Shown: positions 9,176-18,458, counted from the stretch's first letter. The stretch is DNA of 64,000 bases from JALGWN01 sp964598025 (GCA_964598025.1 CAZRAU010000005.1:8811-72810); one strand, 5' to 3'. The notes: generated by a model not told the origin, from the sequence alone. Numbers and translations: made by a program.

Positions 9176-9982
9176 CTACAGATACTGCATCATATCTCTG
9201 TGCTTGACCTGTCCGAAAAGCTCAATATAGGGCTTGACGGGACTCGAGATGATCTTCGGGAAGAGTACTTCCTCAATCTGGAAGAATCCGGCAGACTGCG
9301 ACATTTCTATCAATATCTTTATGGGTTTCTTGTTTCCGGGCAGGATATTCACTTTTTGGATAGAGCTTGCAGAATACCTATGAATATCCCCGACTCGCGG
9401 CTGTTGAGAGAGAAGTGTTGTGATGCGGGAACGCCCTTTTTCCATGTCACAACCATCGCCAATAAGCACGAGACCTGCTTCCAGAGAATATATCGTTTCT
9501 GTGGCCATGTGCCCGAAGATACCTTCGATGATCATTGCTTTCAAAATCGTTTTCTTAGGAACATTGTCTTGATAGATGGCATCGAGCAGACGGCGTATAA
9601 TAGGTTCAGCGAATATTATCCCAATGATCTCATGATGGTCACGGGTCGCGGTCATGCCGACATCGTGAAGAAGTGAAGCTGCCAGCACGCATACTTTGCT
9701 GTCCTCATATGTGCCCATACGCTCTGATTCAAGATTGAACTTGATGCCTGCGTTATGCAGAAGGTCAAACATAATGAGGGCATTCAGGGCGGCAGTTCTC
9801 ATATGAACCGGGCCATGATCATTATACCCAAGGCGCTTTATCGAAACGGTATTGGCAAAATCCTGAAGCGTCTGGACCTCAACATCATTGAAAATAGACT
9901 TTGCAACCTCGGCGGATTTGCCCTCAAGATGGGTCAGGATAGATCTCTCAAGCGCCATTTGCTTACGAGTCTTCTTAATCAC
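9176..9982 (-). CDS. HD-domain metal-dependent phosphohydrolase
   Basis: 268 residues with an HD-superfamily core: His56 and His60 in NDHGPVH, the HD doublet at 106-107 in LLHDVGM, and further His at 116-117. HD proteins hydrolyse phosphomonoesters, phosphodiesters or nucleotides using a metal centre; the substrate is not deducible. The layout, with a long helical N-terminus and an IGDGCDMEKGRSR stretch, resembles a group I associate with archaeal genomes. The start is GTG 9982, the first start after an in-frame stop; ATG 9958 is the alternative and neither has a strong ribosome site. The gene is visibly A+T-richer than its neighbours and stands alone, which suggests horizontal acquisition. 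Confidence 0.82.
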   Translation of the reverse strand: MIKKTRKQMALERSILTHLEGKSAEVAKSIFNDVEVQTLQDFANTVSIKRLGYNDHGPVHMRTAALNALIMFDLLHNAGIKFNLESERMGTYEDSKVCVLAASLLHDVGMTATRDHHEIIGIIFAEPIIRRLLDAIYQDNVPKKTILKAMIIEGIFGHMATETIYSLEAGLVLIGDGCDMEKGRSRITTLLSQQPRVGDIHRYSASSIQKVNILPGNKKPIKILIEMSQSAGFFQIEEVLFPKIISSPVKPYIELFGQVKHRDMMQYL

Positions 9983-10017
9983 AGTGAGCCGTCATTTCCA
10001 TTCCCTCTGTTTCATTG

Positions 10018-10046
10018 ATAGTGTGATTCTATGCAGAGCATGTCAA
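10018..10046 (-). promoter_or_regulatory. Putative promoter of the HD-domain gene
   Basis: Minus-strand TTGACA (10046-10041), a 17-base spacer, then CACTAT (10023-10018). The -35 is perfect and the -10 weak. It lies about 35 bases before the GTG start. Confidence 0.45.
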
Positions 10047-10248
10047 GCGAGAATGAGGGGGTAAGCCGGAAATAAAAGCTGTTCCGCGGGACGATCCAGG
10101 GGCCTCCCCACAGTGTCGGCGGCCGGGGCGATTATTAGTTTGTACTTGCATGTTGGTACCGTTTGGCTGATTCTCCTTTAGTGGGTGGTGTGAGTGCCGG
10201 GTGGTTACCGGCTCAGGTGTGTGCGCTGATAACGAGGGGGCAAGACGG

Positions 10249-11556
10249 TTGAGAATCTCGCTTGGAGTGCTGGTTGTGTTCGTCCTTTTTTCCACCATGC
10301 AGGCCGGCCTTGCGGTCGCCCAGGAGGTTGTGGACCGCATTGTGGCCGTTGTTGAGAAAGATCCGATCTTCCTGAGTGAGGTGGATGATGCGGTCGAGGA
10401 GGATCTTTACCTGAGAAACATGCGGGGGGAGTCGCTCCCCAGGGATTCATCGGAGCTCCGGATGCTGCGCCGGGAGATCATCGAAAGCGTTATCGAACGG
10501 CGCATCGTGATAGCCAAAGCCCGCAAAGACGGCCTGGAAGTCACCCGGACGGAGGTCGAAGATGCGCTCGATGACTGGCTGGCCGATCTTGTGAAGGCGG
10601 CGGGTTCCGACGCGGCATTTGCGGCTGAGCTTGAGCGTCAGGGTATGACCCTTCAGGGTTTCAAGGCCCAGTATAGGAAGGATATCGAGGACCAGCTTCT
10701 GGTTTCCCGGTTCATGACCCAGACCTTCAGGAACGTGATGGTTGAGGAGAGGCGGCTGAAGGACTTCTATGACAACAAGTACGATTCCATACCTGGTACT
10801 CCCGAGGTGGTCGGTCTCTCTCATATCATCATAGTGCCGCGGATGTCGCCCGAGAAGGAAGATCAGGTACTCAACCGGGTTGACGGCATTCTGCAAATGC
10901 TGGGAAGCGGGGAAGCATTTGAGGATGTTGCCCGCCGGACCTCCGAGGATATGCCGACCAAAGAGCAGGGCGGTCTTATCGGGACCGTAGCCATCGAGGA
11001 CCTCCAGCCGGGCCTTGCGGAGATAGCCGCGGGCCTGGAGCCGGGAGAGGTTTCCAGCCCGGTGCGGACCCCTTATGGCATCGAGATAGTCAAGGTGGAT
11101 GCCAAGGACGGTGAGACCTACACGCTCCGGCATATATTCATAGAGCTTCATCCGGACAAGAGTGACACCGCACGTGCGGCGCGGCAGGCTTATGAGGTCA
11201 GGGACCGGATAGCGGCAGGCGAGAGTTTCGAAGCCATGGCGCGGGAGTATAGCAATGATCCGGATACGCGCGAGAGCGGCGGCTATGTGGGCGAGATCGA
11301 AGTCGATGCACTGGATGATGCATACAAGATGACGCTCGCGGCGCTCTCGCCGGGAGAGGTTTCCGATGTCGTGAGAACGGGCCGGGGTTTCCAGATCATC
11401 AAACTGGTTTCCAGAACGGCAAGCCGCAAGCCCAGCTTCGATGAGGCGAAGGCCTGGATAAGGAACGTGATCGAGTCCAGGATGCGGGAGGGTCTGTTCG
11501 ATGAATGGCTGGAGGGGGCCAGGAAAGAGATCTACGTCAAACGGATGGAATTCTAG
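10249..11556 (+). CDS. surA: SurA-like periplasmic chaperone / peptidyl-prolyl isomerase
   Basis: Periplasmic chaperone for outer-membrane proteins. TTG 10249 is chosen because GAGGGGG at 10234-10240 sits 8 bases upstream and the product then begins with a standard signal peptide (VLVVFVLFSTMQ core, cleavage near VAQE). GTG 10201 is an in-frame alternative. An N-terminal SurA_N helical domain (about 25-180, beginning VVDRIVAVVEKDPI) is followed by two tandem parvulin domains, around 190-285 and 300-400. Each carries the QGG/SGG loop and a GxxxIIKL or GIEIVKV strand. About 435 residues with two PPIase domains is the classical SurA architecture. The downstream S4-pdxA pair is a common surA neighbourhood, as in proteobacterial surA-pdxA-ksgA operons. 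Confidence 0.92.
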   Translation: MRISLGVLVVFVLFSTMQAGLAVAQEVVDRIVAVVEKDPIFLSEVDDAVEEDLYLRNMRGESLPRDSSELRMLRREIIESVIERRIVIAKARKDGLEVTRTEVEDALDDWLADLVKAAGSDAAFAAELERQGMTLQGFKAQYRKDIEDQLLVSRFMTQTFRNVMVEERRLKDFYDNKYDSIPGTPEVVGLSHIIIVPRMSPEKEDQVLNRVDGILQMLGSGEAFEDVARRTSEDMPTKEQGGLIGTVAIEDLQPGLAEIAAGLEPGEVSSPVRTPYGIEIVKVDAKDGETYTLRHIFIELHPDKSDTARAARQAYEVRDRIAAGESFEAMAREYSNDPDTRESGGYVGEIEVDALDDAYKMTLAALSPGEVSDVVRTGRGFQIIKLVSRTASRKPSFDEAKAWIRNVIESRMREGLFDEWLEGARKEIYVKRMEF

Positions 11557-11570
11557 CCGGGTGAGCCTGA

Positions 11571-11840
11571 GTGCGGCTTGATGTCTTCTTGAAAAAAGTC
11601 GGGCTCGTCAAGCGAAGGAGCCTCGCCAAGGATATCTGTGACAAAGGCCTGGTCAAGATGGACGGCAGGACCGCCAGGGCAGGCAAAGAGGTCGGGCCGG
11701 GCCGCATGCTGGAGATCGATCTTGCGATGGAGCGCATGGAGATCGAGGTGCTGGGCCTTCCGACACGGAACTGCAAGAAGGAAAACGGCCAAGCCTTCTA
11801 TAGAATCATAGAACATGAGTATAAAGACCGCTATTCGTGA
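11571..11840 (+). CDS. Small S4 RNA-binding domain protein (RqcP/HslR-like)
   Basis: 89 residues forming a single S4 domain (RLDVFLKKVGLVKRRSLAK, then KGLVKMDGRTARAGKEVGPG, the usual alpha-L RNA-binding fold). Family members bind rRNA or stalled 50S-peptidyl-tRNA complexes (HslR/Hsp15, RqcP). Which of these roles applies cannot be told from sequence. GTG start at 11571, 15 bases after surA, and the last 26 bases overlap the pdxA start, so the genes are probably translationally coupled. Confidence 0.85.
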   Translation: MRLDVFLKKVGLVKRRSLAKDICDKGLVKMDGRTARAGKEVGPGRMLEIDLAMERMEIEVLGLPTRNCKKENGQAFYRIIEHEYKDRYS

Positions 11841-12864
11841 GTCCAGCCCCGGAGATCGGTGTCGTGACGCCCGGCCCTTGGTAGCTGTCTCCATGGGCGA
11901 TGCCGGCGGCATCGGCCCGGAGGTCACCCTCAAGGCTCTCGCCAGGGCATCTGTGAAGAAAGCCTGCCGGGCGGTGGTGGTCGGTGATCTTAGGTTTCTT
12001 CGGGAGTTGGCACGGGGCCTCGGTATCCCGGTCAGCCTGCGACGGGCGAACATCCTCGGAAGGGCCTCAGGTGACTGCGTCTATGTATATGATGTGGCCC
12101 GGCTCTCGGGAAAACCTCCTGTGGGCGAGCCTTCACTTCGTGCAGGGCGCGCAGCCGGGAGGGCGGTTGAGGAAGCAGTCAAGCTGGCGCTCCTCGGGAG
12201 GGTGCGGGGTATCGTGACCGCCCCCGTTTCCAAAGAGTCCTTTGCACATGCAGGCTATGGCATGGTCGGGCACACAGAGATCCTTGCCCGGCTCACCGGC
12301 ACGCAGGACTATGCGATGATGCTTATGAACGGGAACTTAAGGGTCGTCTTCGCCACAACCCATGTGCCCCACTCGGACGCTGCCGGGAAACTGACCCGGA
12401 CGGGCCTCCTCAGGAAATTCCGGATCGCTCAGAAGTATCTGGGGATATATATGGGAATAGCAAATGCCAGACTCGGGGTGGCATGTCTCAACCCCCACTG
12501 CGGTGAGAACGGGCGCCTGGGGCGGGAGGAGAGGGAGGTAGTAGAGCCGGCCGTGAGGGCCGCGCGGGATGAAGGTATTTGTGTAGAAGGGCCCTTTGCT
12601 GCCGATTCTATCTATAGGCCGACTATTGCCGATGGCTTCGACGCCATCATAGCCATGTACCACGACCAGGGTATGATACCCCTTAAGCTCAAGGGGCATG
12701 GCGACGTCGTCAATATCACGCTGGGGATTCCGGTGGTGAGAACCTCGCCGGGGCATGGCACGGCCTTCGATCTCGCAGGGACGGGGAAGGCCTCGGCCCG
12801 GAGTATGGCAGGGGCCATTCTGGAGTGTGTCAGGATCGTGAAGAGGTTCGATCATGCTTGTTAA
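11815..12864 (+). CDS. pdxA: 4-hydroxythreonine-4-phosphate dehydrogenase
   Basis: NAD-dependent oxidation of 4-phosphohydroxy-L-threonine, giving the amino-ketone that PdxJ condenses with deoxyxylulose phosphate to make pyridoxine 5'-phosphate. 349 residues, near the family norm. Signatures: MGDAGGIGPEV at the N-terminus, TAPVSKE and GHTE (substrate and metal), HVPHSD, NPHCGENG, YHDQGMIPLK and the C-terminal GTAFDLAGTGKA. The ATG lies inside the S4 gene and the 3' end overlaps ftsE by 11 bases. The pathway partner pdxJ is at 35750. Confidence 0.96.
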   Translation: MSIKTAIRESSPGDRCRDARPLVAVSMGDAGGIGPEVTLKALARASVKKACRAVVVGDLRFLRELARGLGIPVSLRRANILGRASGDCVYVYDVARLSGKPPVGEPSLRAGRAAGRAVEEAVKLALLGRVRGIVTAPVSKESFAHAGYGMVGHTEILARLTGTQDYAMMLMNGNLRVVFATTHVPHSDAAGKLTRTGLLRKFRIAQKYLGIYMGIANARLGVACLNPHCGENGRLGREEREVVEPAVRAARDEGICVEGPFAADSIYRPTIADGFDAIIAMYHDQGMIPLKLKGHGDVVNITLGIPVVRTSPGHGTAFDLAGTGKASARSMAGAILECVRIVKRFDHAC

Positions 12865-13558
12865 ACTCGAGAATGTAAGTAAGCTCTACAAGGAGGGCAC
12901 CGTAGCTCTGGATGATATCACCCTGAGTCTGGACAAGGGTGAGTTCGCATTCATTACGGGGCCGTCGGGGGCAGGCAAGAGCACTCTCCTCAAGATGATT
13001 TACATGGATGAGTTTCCGAGCGAGGGTGAGGTCCGGGTCGGAACACACAAGTCGAGTTCCATAAGCCGGAAGGAGATAGCCTTGCTCCGGCGGGAAGTGG
13101 GGGTGGTGTTCCAGGAATTCAAGCTCTTAAAGGAACTCACGGCCTTCGAGAATGTAGTGCTGCCCCTGAGGGCCGTGGGGCGGCGGGAGAGCTCCATACG
13201 AAAGCGGGTGAACAGCGTGCTCTACTCGGTCGGGCTTTCCTCGAAGCGGCACCAGTTCCCGCTGAAGCTCTCGGGTGGCGAGCAACAGCGCATCGCAATA
13301 GCGCGGGCCATGGCCTTGAGGCCTTCGATATTGCTCGCCGATGAGCCTACCGGCAACCTCGACCCGGTGACTGCGGAGCAGATATTCGATCTTCTGGTGG
13401 ACATTAACCGCGGGGGCACGTCGGTTCTGGTGGCCACTCATGACATCCGGCATGCAGAGAAGTTGGGCAAGAGGGTGATCAGGCTGGAACATGGGAAGAT
13501 GGTGGACGACGGGATCGGGGCGACAGCCGAGGGGGGAGACCAACCATGTACCACCTGA
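12854..13558 (+). CDS. ftsE: Cell-division ABC transporter ATPase FtsE
   Basis: Cytoplasmic ATPase of the FtsEX complex, which gates peptidoglycan hydrolase activation at the septum rather than transporting a substrate. 234 residues with Walker A GPSGAGKST, Q-loop VVFQEFKLL, ABC signature LSGGEQQRIAIARA, Walker B ILLADEPTGNLD and the H-loop ATHD. The ATG overlaps the pdxA end (11 bases) and its own end overlaps ftsX (13 bases), which implies coupled translation. Confidence 0.96.
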   Translation: MLVKLENVSKLYKEGTVALDDITLSLDKGEFAFITGPSGAGKSTLLKMIYMDEFPSEGEVRVGTHKSSSISRKEIALLRREVGVVFQEFKLLKELTAFENVVLPLRAVGRRESSIRKRVNSVLYSVGLSSKRHQFPLKLSGGEQQRIAIARAMALRPSILLADEPTGNLDPVTAEQIFDLLVDINRGGTSVLVATHDIRHAEKLGKRVIRLEHGKMVDDGIGATAEGGDQPCTT

Positions 13559-14403
13559 CACAGGCGGTGACGGGCATAAAGCGCGCCGGCTTCATGTCGG
13601 TGGCCTGCATCATAATAATGACCTGTACGCTTCTGATCTTCGGAATATTCCTTCTGGCGACCGCCAACTTGAGAGAGATCCTCAGGTTCGCGCATGAAAA
13701 GGTCGAGATAGTGGCCTTCCTTGAAGACGGCGTGTCCGCTGCCGGTGCAGACTCTCTCGAAGCCGAGATTAAGAACATCCCATTTGTCGAGCAAATCCGG
13801 CATGTCAGTCCGACCGAGGCGCTCGAGCGCCTGAAAACCGAATTCGGAACCAGAAGCTACATCCTGGATGCTCTTGATGACAACCCGCTGCCGGCATCCT
13901 TGGAGATAGTCCTCAAACCTCAGTACAGGCTCAAAGATCGCGTGATAAGCGTCGCCGAGCGGATCGAGCAGATGAAAGGCGTAGAGGACATAAGCTACGG
14001 CCGGGGCTGGATCACCATCCTGGAAAGGATGGTAAGGGTCTTCGCCCTGGTAGATATCGCTGTGGGTATGGTAGTGGGTATTGCCGCAGTAGTGACGGTG
14101 TCCTATACGGTGAGGCTCACCCTCTTCGCAAGGCGCGATCTCATAAGGGTGTTGAAACTTGTCGGGGCAACCGACTTCTTCGTGATGGCCCCGTTTATTC
14201 TGGAGGGTCTGATCCATGGCGCTGTATCGATAGTCCTCTCTACAGGCATGCTCTATCTCGGCTTCCGTGTGGTGGATGTCAAGGTGCCCCAGGCGGTATT
14301 CATGCCCTGGGGCATGATTGTCTTCTTTGCCGTATTCGGCATCCTGGTCGCGGTGCTTGGAAGCTGGCTTTCGGTCAGATCGTTCCTGTGGGAGAAAGAG
14401 TAG
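13546..14403 (+). CDS. ftsX: Cell-division membrane protein FtsX
   Basis: Permease-like partner of FtsE with four membrane helices: one near residues 18-40, then three after the extracytoplasmic domain at about 165-190, 213-238 and 252-278. The periplasmic segment (about 45-160) is of the size that recruits hydrolase activators such as EnvC. 285 residues, typical for FtsX. It is followed with zero spacing by the LytM/EnvC-like gene, its likely partner. Confidence 0.94.
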   Translation: MYHLTQAVTGIKRAGFMSVACIIIMTCTLLIFGIFLLATANLREILRFAHEKVEIVAFLEDGVSAAGADSLEAEIKNIPFVEQIRHVSPTEALERLKTEFGTRSYILDALDDNPLPASLEIVLKPQYRLKDRVISVAERIEQMKGVEDISYGRGWITILERMVRVFALVDIAVGMVVGIAAVVTVSYTVRLTLFARRDLIRVLKLVGATDFFVMAPFILEGLIHGAVSIVLSTGMLYLGFRVVDVKVPQAVFMPWGMIVFFAVFGILVAVLGSWLSVRSFLWEKE

Positions 14404-15642
14404 ATGAGGCGAAGACTCGTTGCGGTCGCGATCGCCGCCGCATTTCTCGCGGCGGCGCCGCTCTTTTCCGCCTATGCCCAGGAAGCGCTTCCGGGCACCT
14501 CGCCTTCGGCTTCGGACAAGGGGAGTGACGCCGAGGGCCTCTTTTCAAACACGGCCATAGAGCAGGAGATACAGCAAAAAGAGACCGAACTCGATCGTTT
14601 AAGAAGAGACCTCGAGGAGAAACGCAGCCAGGCCGCAGAGATTGCCGGCAGGGAGCATGATCTTCTCGGGGATATCCAGCGCATCAATGAGGAGATGGAG
14701 GTGAACCGCCACCTGCTGGAGAAGCTCGACGAGAAGAAAGCTGTGCTGCTGGGTGATCTGGAAGTCACCAGGCGGGAACTCGGCGCGGCCGAACAGCGCC
14801 TCTCCACCGCCGAAGAGATGCTCGCCAAGCGTCTCAGGGCCATATACAAGTTCGGGCGGGTAGAGGTGATGGAGGTGGTCCTGCTCTCCAGAACCTTTGC
14901 CGATCTCGCGAAGCGCATCTACTATCTTTCGATGGTGGCCGACCACGACCTCGAGCTCATCGGGGTCTTCGAGGACAGAGTGGAGACCCGCCGAGTGCTG
15001 CTGGATCATATCGAGCTCAAGAAGGTACGGATAGAAGAGGTGGAAGCGGAGGTGCGTCAGGAAACCCGGAACCTCGAGCTCAAGAAGGAGGAAAGGGATG
15101 CCCTGGTGGCGCGGCTCAAGGAGAAGCGTTATTATTATGAAAACCTGGCCGCGAAACTCGAGGAGGCAAGCCGGAATCTGGAGGATCTCTTAGGCAATCT
15201 CGATGCCAAGCACGAAGAGACCCGTTACGAGGGGACTCCTTTTGAGGGCCGGCCGGGCAGGTTGATGTGGCCCTGCGAGGGAACGGTGGTCGGCGAGTTC
15301 GGCGTAGAGACGCACCCGCTCTTCGGGACCATCATCCGGAATAACGGCATAGACATAAGGACGCTGCCGGGGACCAAGATACGGTCCGTAGGCCGCGGGA
15401 ACATCAGTTTTGCGGGCATGCTCTCGGGCTTCGGGAACTGTGTTGTGATAAGCCATGGCGGCGGGTTTTACACGCTCTATGGCCATTTGGAGTCGATTAT
15501 GGTAAAGCAGGGATACCCCGTCAGGGAAGGGGATGCCGTGGGGACCGTCGGCGAGACGAGCACCCCGGAGGGCGCAGTGCTCCATTTCGAAATCAGGCAG
15601 GGCAGGCAGCCCCTCGATCCCACGGGGTGGCTCTTAAAATAG
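14404..15642 (+). CDS. envC: EnvC-like murein hydrolase activator (coiled coil + degenerate LytM)
   Basis: 412 residues: signal peptide (cleavage near AYAQ), a long coiled coil (about 55-275) broken as in EnvC, and a C-terminal LytM/peptidase M23-type domain (about 290-412). Zinc ligands of active M23 enzymes are missing. The usual HxGxD reads NNGID, and the usual HxH reads VLHFE with only one His. Loss of these residues is the hallmark of EnvC/NlpD-type activators that switch on amidases instead of cutting peptidoglycan. The start directly abuts the ftsX stop, which supports an FtsEX-EnvC module. No amidase (AmiA/B/C) gene is in the window. Confidence 0.9.
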   Translation: MRRRLVAVAIAAAFLAAAPLFSAYAQEALPGTSPSASDKGSDAEGLFSNTAIEQEIQQKETELDRLRRDLEEKRSQAAEIAGREHDLLGDIQRINEEMEVNRHLLEKLDEKKAVLLGDLEVTRRELGAAEQRLSTAEEMLAKRLRAIYKFGRVEVMEVVLLSRTFADLAKRIYYLSMVADHDLELIGVFEDRVETRRVLLDHIELKKVRIEEVEAEVRQETRNLELKKEERDALVARLKEKRYYYENLAAKLEEASRNLEDLLGNLDAKHEETRYEGTPFEGRPGRLMWPCEGTVVGEFGVETHPLFGTIIRNNGIDIRTLPGTKIRSVGRGNISFAGMLSGFGNCVVISHGGGFYTLYGHLESIMVKQGYPVREGDAVGTVGETSTPEGAVLHFEIRQGRQPLDPTGWLLK

Positions 15643-15658
15643 ATGGGGAGGTGGGGAA

Positions 15659-16540
15659 ATGAATGACCAGAATGTGAAACGCATAGTGCAGGTTGAGTTC
15701 AAGGGTGAACGCACGGATTACTTCGTCAACGCCAAGGATCTATCCATAGATGTCGGTGACTATGTCGTCGTGCAGGTGGAGCGGGGCCGTGATATGGGCA
15801 AGATAATACGGTCGGGCCCGGATCTTGAGAAGATAACCCATGTGCGGACCGTGACTCAGGAGATCCTCCGCAAAGCAACCGATGATGACATGACCTCCTT
15901 TGAGGAAAACAAGCGCAAGGAGAACGAAGCCCGGAAGGTATGTGAGGAGAAGATCGCCGGCCGGGGCCTCAAGATGAAGCTGGTGGATGTTGAATACCTG
16001 CTCGACGGGAGCAAGATAACCTTCTTCTTTACGGCGGACGAGCGCGTGGATTTCAGGGAACTCGTCAAGGACCTTGCCGCGATCTACAAGACCCGGATCG
16101 AACTCAGGCAGATCGGTGTAAGAGACGAGGCGAAGAGGTTGGGGGGAATCGGGTCGTGCGGCAGAAAGTACTGTTGTACGACCTTCCTCCAGGAATTCGA
16201 ACCGGTGACCCTCAAGATGGCCAGGGACCAGAGCCTCTCGGTGAGTCCCACCAAGATCTCGGGGGCCTGCGGGCGCCTGATGTGCTGTCTCGCTTACGAG
16301 AGAGACTACTACATGCAGGTGGCGAAGCGGCTGCCCAAGGTCGGGATGAAGGTGGAGACCGTTTACGGGGAGGCCACGGTGACTGGCCTTGATATCTTTG
16401 CCCAGGCCCTCCACGTCAAGGACGATGAAGGCAACGAGATGCGCATCACCCTCGATCAGATCAAGAAGCCGGGGCTGGCCAAGCGCCTGATCAAGCGGCA
16501 GAAGCGGGATAGCCAGAAAGAGGAGGGAGATGAAGCGTAA
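15659..16540 (+). CDS. ricT: PSP1-domain protein, RicT/YaaT-like
   Basis: 293 residues containing the PSP1 C-terminal domain. It has six clustered cysteines in two groups (Cys167/172/173 in SCGRKYCC and Cys204/209/210 in ACGRLMCC), the pattern that carries Fe-S clusters in the Bacillus RicA-RicF-RicT complex. That complex influences RNase Y-dependent mRNA maturation and, in Bacillus, phosphorelay. A charged C-terminal tail follows. Strong ribosome site (GGGGAGGTGGGGA) before ATG 15659. The order PSP1-metG-tatD, with rsmA also in the window, echoes the conserved yaaT-metS-tatD-rsmA neighbourhood. No RicA or RicF homologue is seen. Confidence 0.9.
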   Translation: MNDQNVKRIVQVEFKGERTDYFVNAKDLSIDVGDYVVVQVERGRDMGKIIRSGPDLEKITHVRTVTQEILRKATDDDMTSFEENKRKENEARKVCEEKIAGRGLKMKLVDVEYLLDGSKITFFFTADERVDFRELVKDLAAIYKTRIELRQIGVRDEAKRLGGIGSCGRKYCCTTFLQEFEPVTLKMARDQSLSVSPTKISGACGRLMCCLAYERDYYMQVAKRLPKVGMKVETVYGEATVTGLDIFAQALHVKDDEGNEMRITLDQIKKPGLAKRLIKRQKRDSQKEEGDEA

Positions 16541-18458
16541 GTTTTATCTCACCACGGCCATTGACTACGCCAACAACGTCCCCCATCTGGGCACCGCCTA
16601 TGAAAAAGTTTGCGCCGACATCATAGTGCGGCACATGCGGCTTAAAGGGCGGGATGTGTTCTTTTCCATGGGTAACGACGAGCACTCGCAAAATGTGCTC
16701 AAGGGGGCTGCGGCCAAGGGCCTCTCGGCCGAAGAGTTCACGGGGCGCATGGCCGATGTTTTTCGAAACACCTGGCAGGGGATGGAGATATCCTACGATC
16801 GCTTCGTGCGGACCACCGAGAAGCAGCACGAGAAGGCTGTTAAGGAGATCTTCCGTAGAATAAACGACAAGGGCGACATCTATGAATCCAAGTACGCCGG
16901 TTGGTATTGTGTCTCATGTGAGGGGTTCCTCAAGGAAGAGGACCTGGTGGATGGTAAGTGCCCCAACCACCGCAAGGAACCCAAGTGGATAGAGGAAGAA
17001 AATCTCTTCTTCAAGCTCTCCAAGTATGCCCATCGGGTGCTCGAGCACATAGAGGCCAATCCCGATTTCATCCAGCCCGAATCCAGGCGAAACGAGATAA
17101 CCAGTTTCATCCGGGGCGGGGTGAGCGACGTGAGTATATCGCGTGCCGGCGATGCCTGGGGTATTACGGTGCCCACCCGGCCCGATCATGTGTTTTACGT
17201 CTGGTTCGATGCCCTGACGAATTACCTGACGTCGCTGGGCTTTCCCGATGACGAGGAGAAGTTCTCCAGGTACTGGCCTGCCGACCTTCACATCATCGGC
17301 AAGGACATCACGCGTTTCCACTGTCTCCTATGGCCGGCGATGCTCATGAGTGCGGAGCTTGCGCTCCCCCGCGCCATTCACGGCCATGGCTTCGTGAATT
17401 TCCGGGGCGAGCGGATGAGTAAGACCCTGGGGAATATAGTGGAGCCTCTTGATGCCGCCGGGAGGTATGGGGCCGACGCGCTCCGGTATTACCTGGCGCG
17501 CGAAGTGGTCTTCGGCAAGGACGGCGACTTTTCCTGGGAGCAGTTTATTCAACGTTATAACTCGGAGCTCGCCAACGATCTGGGAAATCTCTTGAGCCGG
17601 GCCTGCGGCATGCTCAAACAGTATTTCGGAGGCAACATACCCGGAGAGGCCGAGCGGTCAGGCGGCGCCGATCACGGGATGAAACAGGTGTGCGCCGAGA
17701 CCCGGGATGCCTACTTCGCTTTCATGGACGGGTATGAGATCCATAATGGGATTGCCGAGATCTTCAAGGTTGTGCGGGCGGCCAACCGCCATATAGAAGA
17801 GCGGGCTCCGTGGGGGTTGATGAAGCAGGAGGGCGGCAAGCCGGAGGCTGCCGAGGTCCTCTTCACCGTGGCCGAGGTCCTGCGGCAGACAGCGGTGCTG
17901 CTCTTCCCCTTTATGCCAACCAAGGCCCAGGGCATCTGGGACGCGCTTGGGATAGAAAAGCGGATAGCGGAGACAACATATGACGAAGTGCTCACCTGGC
18001 AGGATTCGTGGGATGAGGTTTCCGGCAGGCTGGGCGATCTCAAGCCCCTCTTCCCGAGAATCGAGATGAAGGAGGATGCCGTGGACAGGGAGAAGCCATC
18101 AGGCAAAGCAGGGGAGCCCGGGGCAGAGGCAAAGGAGCTTCTGGATATCGAGGAGTTCAGACGGCTTGACCTCAGGGTGGCCCATATTAAGAGCGCCGGC
18201 ATGGTGCCCGGGGCGAAGAAGCTCATGAAGCTCATGATCGATATAGGCGGTGAGGAACGCCAGATCGTTGCCGGCATAGCCGAGCATTACGAGCCGGAAG
18301 ACCTGACGGGCAAGAACGTCATAGTCGTTACGAACCTCAAGCCTGCAACGATAAGAGGTGTTGAATCCCAGGGCATGTTGCTTGCCGCCACAGACGGCGA
18401 CAGAGTGATCGTCTTGGTCCCCGACAGGGAAGCATCCCCGGGTGCGATGATATCCTGA
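16530..18458 (+). CDS. metG: Methionyl-tRNA synthetase
   Basis: Charges tRNA-Met. 642 residues: class I Rossmann catalytic domain with HIGH variant HLGT near residue 22, and a zinc knuckle CVSC...CPNH near 128-150. The KMSKS variant RMSKT lies near 298. An anticodon-binding helical domain follows, then a C-terminal Trbp111/EMAP-like tRNA-binding OB fold from about 540 (RRLDLRVAHIKSAGMVPGAKK). The ATG overlaps the end of the PSP1 gene by 11 bases, preceded by AGGAGGGAG. Confidence 0.96.
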   Translation: MKRKFYLTTAIDYANNVPHLGTAYEKVCADIIVRHMRLKGRDVFFSMGNDEHSQNVLKGAAAKGLSAEEFTGRMADVFRNTWQGMEISYDRFVRTTEKQHEKAVKEIFRRINDKGDIYESKYAGWYCVSCEGFLKEEDLVDGKCPNHRKEPKWIEEENLFFKLSKYAHRVLEHIEANPDFIQPESRRNEITSFIRGGVSDVSISRAGDAWGITVPTRPDHVFYVWFDALTNYLTSLGFPDDEEKFSRYWPADLHIIGKDITRFHCLLWPAMLMSAELALPRAIHGHGFVNFRGERMSKTLGNIVEPLDAAGRYGADALRYYLAREVVFGKDGDFSWEQFIQRYNSELANDLGNLLSRACGMLKQYFGGNIPGEAERSGGADHGMKQVCAETRDAYFAFMDGYEIHNGIAEIFKVVRAANRHIEERAPWGLMKQEGGKPEAAEVLFTVAEVLRQTAVLLFPFMPTKAQGIWDALGIEKRIAETTYDEVLTWQDSWDEVSGRLGDLKPLFPRIEMKEDAVDREKPSGKAGEPGAEAKELLDIEEFRRLDLRVAHIKSAGMVPGAKKLMKLMIDIGGEERQIVAGIAEHYEPEDLTGKNVIVVTNLKPATIRGVESQGMLLAATDGDRVIVLVPDREASPGAMIS

